NCBI GenBank assembly: GCA_948890655.1
Contig: CAQTYU010000008.1
Location: 1-64,000 of the forward strand
Source of the DNA: Christensenellaceae bacterium
GTDB lineage: Bacteria > Bacillota > Clostridia > Christensenellales > Borkfalkiaceae
Direction: 5' to 3'
DNA: 64,000 nt
In this document: piece by piece, positions 59,615 to 64,000 of the stretch
Layout of the letters: every line of letters starts with the position of its first letter
Position numbering within the stretch: the stretch's first letter is position 1
Notes under the pieces: generated by a model
The model's input: only the letters and a program-made list of their open reading frames with translations
The model's database searches: none
Told to the model about the DNA's origin: nothing
Translations under genes and position numbers: made by a program

Positions 59615-60334
59615 ATGGAAGTTAAGGTTAACGGGGTTATACTGAGAGCCGCCGATTACAACGAAAACGACAAGATTATAACCCTTTTGACCGCCGAATC
59701 GGGGAAGATTACGGCGGCGGTAAAGGGCGTTAAAAAGGCGGGTGCAAAACTCAGGTTTGCCGCCCAGCCTTTTTGTTTTGCCGAATTTGTTCTGGCGCGG
59801 CGCGGAGAGAAATATACCGTCATAGGCGCCGCCGAAGCCGAGAGTTTTTACGATTTACGCACCGACGTGAACAAGTTTTATGCGGCGAGCGCCGCCGCAG
59901 AGGCCGCTTTGAATTTAACGTTTGAAGGAGACGGTGACAGGGAAATTTTGTACAAGCTTTTAAAGACGTTTTCGGAAATGTGCGGCGGTGACGAAAAGCA
60001 GGCGCTTATCGGATTTTTGACTTTTTCGTTAAGGCGTGCCGGGTACGGGCTGGCGCTTGACAATTGCGTTAAATGCGGCACTCCGCTTCTGGGCAGGGAT
60101 AAGCTGAGGTTTGACTTTGACGCTGGCGCTTTCAGTTGCTATGACTGCGGAGAAGGCGCGGGGGCGAGCAGGGTAACTTATAACGTTTTTCGCAAGATTG
60201 ACGGTAAAAATTTTGAAGAGGATTTTATAACTGCCGACGGTGAAAAGCGTGCTTTACGGCTTTTAAGGGAATATTTTTCGTACAAGCTTAATTTTGCGTT
60301 TAAAAGTTTGTCGGAATACATAAGGCTGATTTGA
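59615..60334 (+). CDS. recO: DNA repair protein RecO
   Basis: 239 residues. An N-terminal OB fold (VNGVILRAADYNENDKIITL), a helical body and the zinc-binding CVKCGTPL ... FSCYDCGEG. It anneals single strands and helps load RecA in RecF-pathway repair. It ends the yqfC-recO cluster. Confidence 0.93.
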   Translation: MEVKVNGVILRAADYNENDKIITLLTAESGKITAAVKGVKKAGAKLRFAAQPFCFAEFVLARRGEKYTVIGAAEAESFYDLRTDVNKFYAASAAAEAALNLTFEGDGDREILYKLLKTFSEMCGGDEKQALIGFLTFSLRRAGYGLALDNCVKCGTPLLGRDKLRFDFDAGAFSCYDCGEGAGASRVTYNVFRKIDGKNFEEDFITADGEKRALRLLREYFSYKLNFAFKSLSEYIRLI

Positions 60335-60401
60335 AAAATATTTGAGTGTTGCCATTTCCGTGCGGCGTTATAAGAAGTTAAACAAGTTTTAAGGAGAAAA
60401 T

Positions 60402-60850
60402 AGAAGTTGTTTTCTTTGACGGAACAAAATAGAAATCGGGAAAAATAAAGTGCGGAGCGTTTGAAGAGGCGGAAAAGCTTTTAAGAGAGTGTGCTTTGAA
60501 GCCGCTTGCTATTTCGTTTTTTATTTATGAGAACAAGGGAAATTACTTCGCTTGAAGTCAAAATTAACGGAGAACTTGCAGCTTTGACCTTTTTTAGCAA
60601 GAAAGACGGCTAGGATTATATTATATTATATTATATAGATTGCGGCTACTAGAAGAATACGGCGGGTTTTGCTTGTGGTTGTCAATCGGCAGACATAAAG
60701 ACAAGGTCAGATTTTTGAATGGCAAAGGGATGAAAACGGATTTCACAGAGGGTGAATTTGTCGTAACGCAGAACAGGCAATAGAATGCGTTAAGCGGCTT
60801 TTTGAAAGCCGTGATTTGCCCGCCCGCATAGAACGGGAAAGAATTTTATA
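60402..60850 (+). pseudogene. heavily frameshifted remnant of an unknown protein
   Basis: Several reading frames are needed: KSGKIKCGAFEEAEKLLREC and LKPLAISFFIYENKGNYFA; then LEVKINGELAALTFFSKKDG; then KVRFLNGKGMKTDFTEGEFV; and finally EQAIECVKRLFESRDLPARI. It is a coherent alpha/beta protein of about 140-160 residues broken by at least four frame changes and stops. A five-base ATTAT microsatellite (60613-60637) lies inside. The family is not recognised; the shape could fit an immunity protein, but this is a guess. The surrounding gap (60335-61068) holds no intact gene. Confidence 0.6.
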
Positions 60851-60997
60851 ATATTTGCGAATTAAAGCGGTCTGAATATTTTCGGTCCGCAATTTTTGTT
60901 TTTGATTGAAGCTGATTGAATTGTAAACGGTTCTGCGCCTGTTTTTATGCAATTAACTTACAAAATATAATAATAGTAAAAAATTTATTTTAATTGC

Positions 60998-61026
60998 TTG
61001 CTTAATTATGCGTTTTGTATTAAACT
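60998..61026 (+). promoter_or_regulatory. ppdK promoter
   Basis: TTGCTT (60998-61003), 17 bases, TAAACT (61021-61026), in an AT-rich stretch. Confidence 0.5.
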
Positions 61027-61068
61027 TAATTAAGTATTTAAATAACAATTTTTTTGGAGGAATTTTTA

Positions 61069-63717
61069 ATGGCAAAGAAGTATTGCTACCTCTTTACAGA
61101 GGGTAATGCAAACATGAGAGAGCTTTTGGGCGGTAAGGGCGCAAACCTTGCGGAAATGACGAATATCGGGCTTCCCGTGCCTCAGGGATTTACGATTTCG
61201 ACAGAAGCTTGCACGCAGTATTACGAGGACGGTCGCAGGATTAACGACGACATTCAGGCGGAAATTCTTTCTTATATAGACAAGATGGAAAAAATTTGCG
61301 GAAAGAAGTTCGGCGACAAGGAAAATCCACTGCTTGTTTCGGTGCGCTCGGGTGCGAGAGCTTCCATGCCCGGAATGATGGACACCATTTTGAACCTTGG
61401 ACTTAATGAAGACGTAGTTAATACCATTGCCGCTAAATCGGGCAATCCCCGTTGGGCGTGGGACTGTTACAGAAGATTTATCCAGATGTTCTCCGACGTC
61501 GTTATGGAAGTCGGCAAGAAATATTTTGAAAAACTCATCGATGAAATGAAGGGAAAGAAGGGCGTAACGCAGGACGTAGAGCTTGATGCGAACGACCTTA
61601 AAGCTCTTGCTCACCAGTTTAAAGACGAGTATAAAAAGCAGCTTGGGAAAGAATTTCCCAACGACCCCAAGGAACAGCTTTTCGAGGCGGTTAAAGCCGT
61701 ATTCCGTTCGTGGGACAATCCCCGCGCGAACATTTACCGTATGGACCACGACATACCTTACAGCTGGGGCACCGCGGTTAACGTGCAGATGATGGCTTTC
61801 GGCAACATGGGCGACAATTGCGGCACGGGCGTTGCATTCACGCGTAACCCCGCAACCGGCGAAAAGGGACTTATGGGCGAATTCCTCACCAATGCTCAGG
61901 GCGAAGACGTGGTTGCAGGCGTGCGCACTCCGATGCCCATTGCTAAAATGGCTGAAGTGTTCCCCGACGTTTATAAGCAGTTCCTTAAAGTTTGCGAAAT
62001 TCTCGAAGACCATTACCGCGATATGCAGGATATGGAATTCACCGTTGAAAACGAAAAGCTTTATATGTTGCAGACGCGTAACGGCAAGCGTACCGCGGCT
62101 GCTGCGATTAAGATTGCGTGCGACCTCATCGACGAGGGTATGATAACCGAAGAGCAGGCTATAATGCAGATTGACGCTAAGTCGCTCGATATGCTGCTTC
62201 ACCCCCAGTTTGACGCCAAGGCTTTGAAAGAAGCCGACAAGAACAACGTTGTGGGCAAGGGTATTGCGGCTTCTCCCGGCGCGGCGGCGGGCAGTATCGT
62301 GTTCACGGCCGAGGACGCGGTTATCGAAGGAAAGAAGGGCAAGAAGGTAGTTCTTGTACGCCTTGAAACTTCGCCCGAAGATATCGAAGGTATGAAGTTC
62401 GCGCAGGGTATTTTAACCGTTCGCGGCGGACAGACCTCGCATGCGGCGGTTGTTGCGCGCGGCATGGGAACCTGCTGCGTATCCGGATGCGGCGACATTA
62501 AGATGGACGAGGAAAACAAGTGCTTTACGCTTTCGGGCAAAGTTTATCACGAGGGCGACGGCATTTCTTTGGACGGTTCTACCGGTAACATTTACGACTG
62601 CCTTATTCCGACCGTTCCCGCAGACCCCAATTCTGGTTATTTCGGCAGAATTATGGAACTTGCCGACAAATATAAGGCGCTGGGCGTAAGAACCAACGCG
62701 GATACTCCCAAGGACGCAAAACAGGCGGCGGCGTTCGGTGCGCAGGGCATCGGTCTTTGCCGTACCGAGCATATGTTCTTCGACCCCGCTCGTATCGGCG
62801 CTTTCAGAGAAATGATTTGCTCCGACACGGTTGAGGAGAGAGAAGCGGCGCTCGCTAAAATCGAGCCTATGCAGCAGGCGGACTTTGAAGGCTTGATGGA
62901 AGCTTTGGAAGGTCAGCCCGTTACAATCCGTTTCCTTGACCCTCCTCTTCACGAGTTCGTTCCCACGGATGAGGAAGATATTGCGGCGCTTGCAAAGGCG
63001 CAGGGTAAGAGCGTTGCACAGATTAAGCAGATTATTTCCGACTTGCATGAATTTAACCCGATGATGGGACACAGAGGCTGCCGTCTTACGGTAACTTATC
63101 CCGAAATTGCCGTAATGCAGACTAAAGCGGTTATTAAGGCGGCGATTGCCGTTCAGAAGCGCCACAAAGGCTGGAAGGTTGTTCCCGAAATTATGATTCC
63201 CCTCGTAGGCGAGGTTAAGGAACTTAAATACGTTAAAGACGTTGTAGTTAAGACGGCGGACGCGGTTATTAAGGAAGCAAAAGCAAAGCTTAAATACGAA
63301 GTCGGCACTATGATTGAAATACCTCGCGCGGCGCTTACTGCGGACGACATTGCAAAGAACGCAGATTTCTTCTGCTTCGGTACCAACGACTTGACGCAGA
63401 TGACGTTTGGTTTCTCGCGCGACGACGCAGGCAAATTCCTGCCTTCGTACTATGCGAACAAGATTTATGAAAGCGACCCGTTTGCCCGCCTTGACACCGT
63501 CGGCGTGGGCAAGCTTATGGAAACGGCTGTTAAGCTTGGCAAAAAGAGCAACAAAAAGCTGCACGTAGGCATTTGCGGCGAACATGGCGGAGACCCTTCG
63601 TCAATCGAGTTCTGCCACAAAATTGGTTTGAATTATGTTTCGTGCTCTCCCTACCGCGTGCCCATAGCGCGTCTTGCGGCTGCACAGGCGAATATTAAAA
63701 ACCCGAGAAAGAAATAA
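61069..63717 (+). CDS. ppdK: pyruvate, phosphate dikinase
   Basis: Interconverts pyruvate, ATP and Pi with PEP, AMP and PPi; in anaerobes it often serves PPi-dependent glycolysis. 882 residues: ATP-grasp domain (GGKGANLAEMTNIGLPVP near the start, and GVAFTRNPATGEKGL), the phosphohistidine loop GGQTSHAAVVARGMG with His458, and the C-terminal PEP/pyruvate barrel (CRTEHMFF ... DLTQMTFGFSRDDA ... GICGEHGGDP). The ATG at 61069 is 9 bases after GGAGG (61055-61059). Confidence 0.96.
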   Translation: MAKKYCYLFTEGNANMRELLGGKGANLAEMTNIGLPVPQGFTISTEACTQYYEDGRRINDDIQAEILSYIDKMEKICGKKFGDKENPLLVSVRSGARASMPGMMDTILNLGLNEDVVNTIAAKSGNPRWAWDCYRRFIQMFSDVVMEVGKKYFEKLIDEMKGKKGVTQDVELDANDLKALAHQFKDEYKKQLGKEFPNDPKEQLFEAVKAVFRSWDNPRANIYRMDHDIPYSWGTAVNVQMMAFGNMGDNCGTGVAFTRNPATGEKGLMGEFLTNAQGEDVVAGVRTPMPIAKMAEVFPDVYKQFLKVCEILEDHYRDMQDMEFTVENEKLYMLQTRNGKRTAAAAIKIACDLIDEGMITEEQAIMQIDAKSLDMLLHPQFDAKALKEADKNNVVGKGIAASPGAAAGSIVFTAEDAVIEGKKGKKVVLVRLETSPEDIEGMKFAQGILTVRGGQTSHAAVVARGMGTCCVSGCGDIKMDEENKCFTLSGKVYHEGDGISLDGSTGNIYDCLIPTVPADPNSGYFGRIMELADKYKALGVRTNADTPKDAKQAAAFGAQGIGLCRTEHMFFDPARIGAFREMICSDTVEEREAALAKIEPMQQADFEGLMEALEGQPVTIRFLDPPLHEFVPTDEEDIAALAKAQGKSVAQIKQIISDLHEFNPMMGHRGCRLTVTYPEIAVMQTKAVIKAAIAVQKRHKGWKVVPEIMIPLVGEVKELKYVKDVVVKTADAVIKEAKAKLKYEVGTMIEIPRAALTADDIAKNADFFCFGTNDLTQMTFGFSRDDAGKFLPSYYANKIYESDPFARLDTVGVGKLMETAVKLGKKSNKKLHVGICGEHGGDPSSIEFCHKIGLNYVSCSPYRVPIARLAAAQANIKNPRKK

Positions 63718-63735
63718 GACATAAAAGCTATTTAT

Positions 63736-63774
63736 AAAAACAATCGCTATGGATTATCCATAGCGATTGTTTTT
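63736..63774. terminator. bidirectional terminator after ppdK
   Basis: An 18-bp stem: 63736-63753 with 63757-63774, loop TTA, ends A5/T5. It also ends the minus-strand gene at 63773, whose stop codon lies within its T-run. Confidence 0.92.
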
Positions 63775-64000
63775 ATTTTAATTGTGTTAAAAGTTCGACA
63801 TATCCGTTTAAGTCGTGATGCATATTTTTCATTCCTCTTTGTTTTAACATAGTGTATTCCCTGATTGTTTTTAAAAATTTAGAAGGTGTTTTCAATCCTA
63901 TGTAGCAGAAAGCTTCGTTAATCAAAAGATGATTTAAGTATATGGTTTCTTGTTCATTTATAGTATGTATCGTAAACGTATAAGTATCATCTTGACTCAT
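63773..64000 (-). CDS. small protein of unknown function at the window edge
   Basis: 75 residues, with Met codon at 64000, the last base of the window; a longer upstream start cannot be excluded. It has the hydrophobic-aromatic stretch NHLLINEAFCYIGLKTPSKF and the basic REYTMLKQRGMKNMHH. No family is recognised. No promoter can be seen because the window ends. Confidence 0.55.
   Translation of the reverse strand: MSQDDTYTFTIHTINEQETIYLNHLLINEAFCYIGLKTPSKFLKTIREYTMLKQRGMKNMHHDLNGYVELLTQLK

Noticed and set aside
60613..60637. An ATTAT tandem repeat as a CRISPR-like or regulatory array
   Set aside because: The unit is five bases with no spacers; it is a microsatellite inside a decayed gene.
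61066..63585. Long minus-strand open frames (378 and 390 codons) opposite ppdK
   Set aside because: They are shadows of the strongly coding ppdK strand, with no family motifs.

Overview
The window looks like a chromosomal segment of a low-to-mid-GC, spore-forming Firmicute of the class Clostridia, possibly an uncultured gut lineage such as Christensenellales. That placement is inference. It rests on the gene order yqfC-yqfD-phoH-yqfF/pgpH-ybeY-era-yqzL-recO, a lysine riboswitch in front of asd-dapA-dapB, a SigB/SigF-type sigma operon with anti-sigma partners, pyruvate phosphate dikinase, and SigA promoters of the type TTGnnn-17-TAnnnT, often with an extended -10. I saw no rRNA, tRNA, CRISPR array or intact transposase.

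Layout. 1-7.5 kb: an MGMT-type protein, hemW, a lipoprotein, guaB and guaA (with an unusually structured guaA leader), and a MATE exporter. 7.6-16.9 kb: an accessory-looking stretch with a HelD-like helicase, a giant DUF4011/SF1-helicase/nuclease-fold protein, three tiny Xre regulators and a divergent small gene under a two-operator promoter. 16.9-20 kb: dapB-dapA-asd on the minus strand behind a lysine riboswitch. 20-28.4 kb: a large surface protein, an ArsR-regulated P1B metal ATPase, an NCS2 purine permease with a three-hairpin leader, and an Xre-membrane fusion. 28.4-43 kb: adenine deaminase, secA, prfB, tsaD, ileS, feoAB, a pseudouridine synthase and small unknowns.

43-50 kb: citrate synthase, an anti-anti-sigma/ATPase/sigma/ATPase operon, a large membrane protein, and a CdaR-type HTH followed by an S41 protease. 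50.4-52.5 kb: a run of decayed genes (LysR, CMD-cupin, aldo/keto reductase, flavodoxin), each with its own lesion. 52.5-54.1 kb: a MinD-like protein lacking the Walker A lysine with a MinE-like partner, and a second Xre/small-gene module. 54.2-64 kb: the yqfC-to-recO cluster, containing two copies of a 120-bp inverted-terminal repeat that flank yqzL, a decayed gene, ppdK, and an unknown small gene at the right edge.

How it fits together. Purine metabolism is represented four times (guaB, guaA, a purine permease, adenine deaminase), and two of these have structured 5' leaders without a recognisable known riboswitch. The least described signals are: two unrelated-sequence Xre modules with the same promoter geometry and 29-bp operator spacing; a TRAAACGCA motif sitting on stop codons, which is also the end of the 120-bp repeat; the MinD/MinE-like pair; the degenerate G4 box of FeoB; and the sigma operon with one intact and one degenerate kinase.
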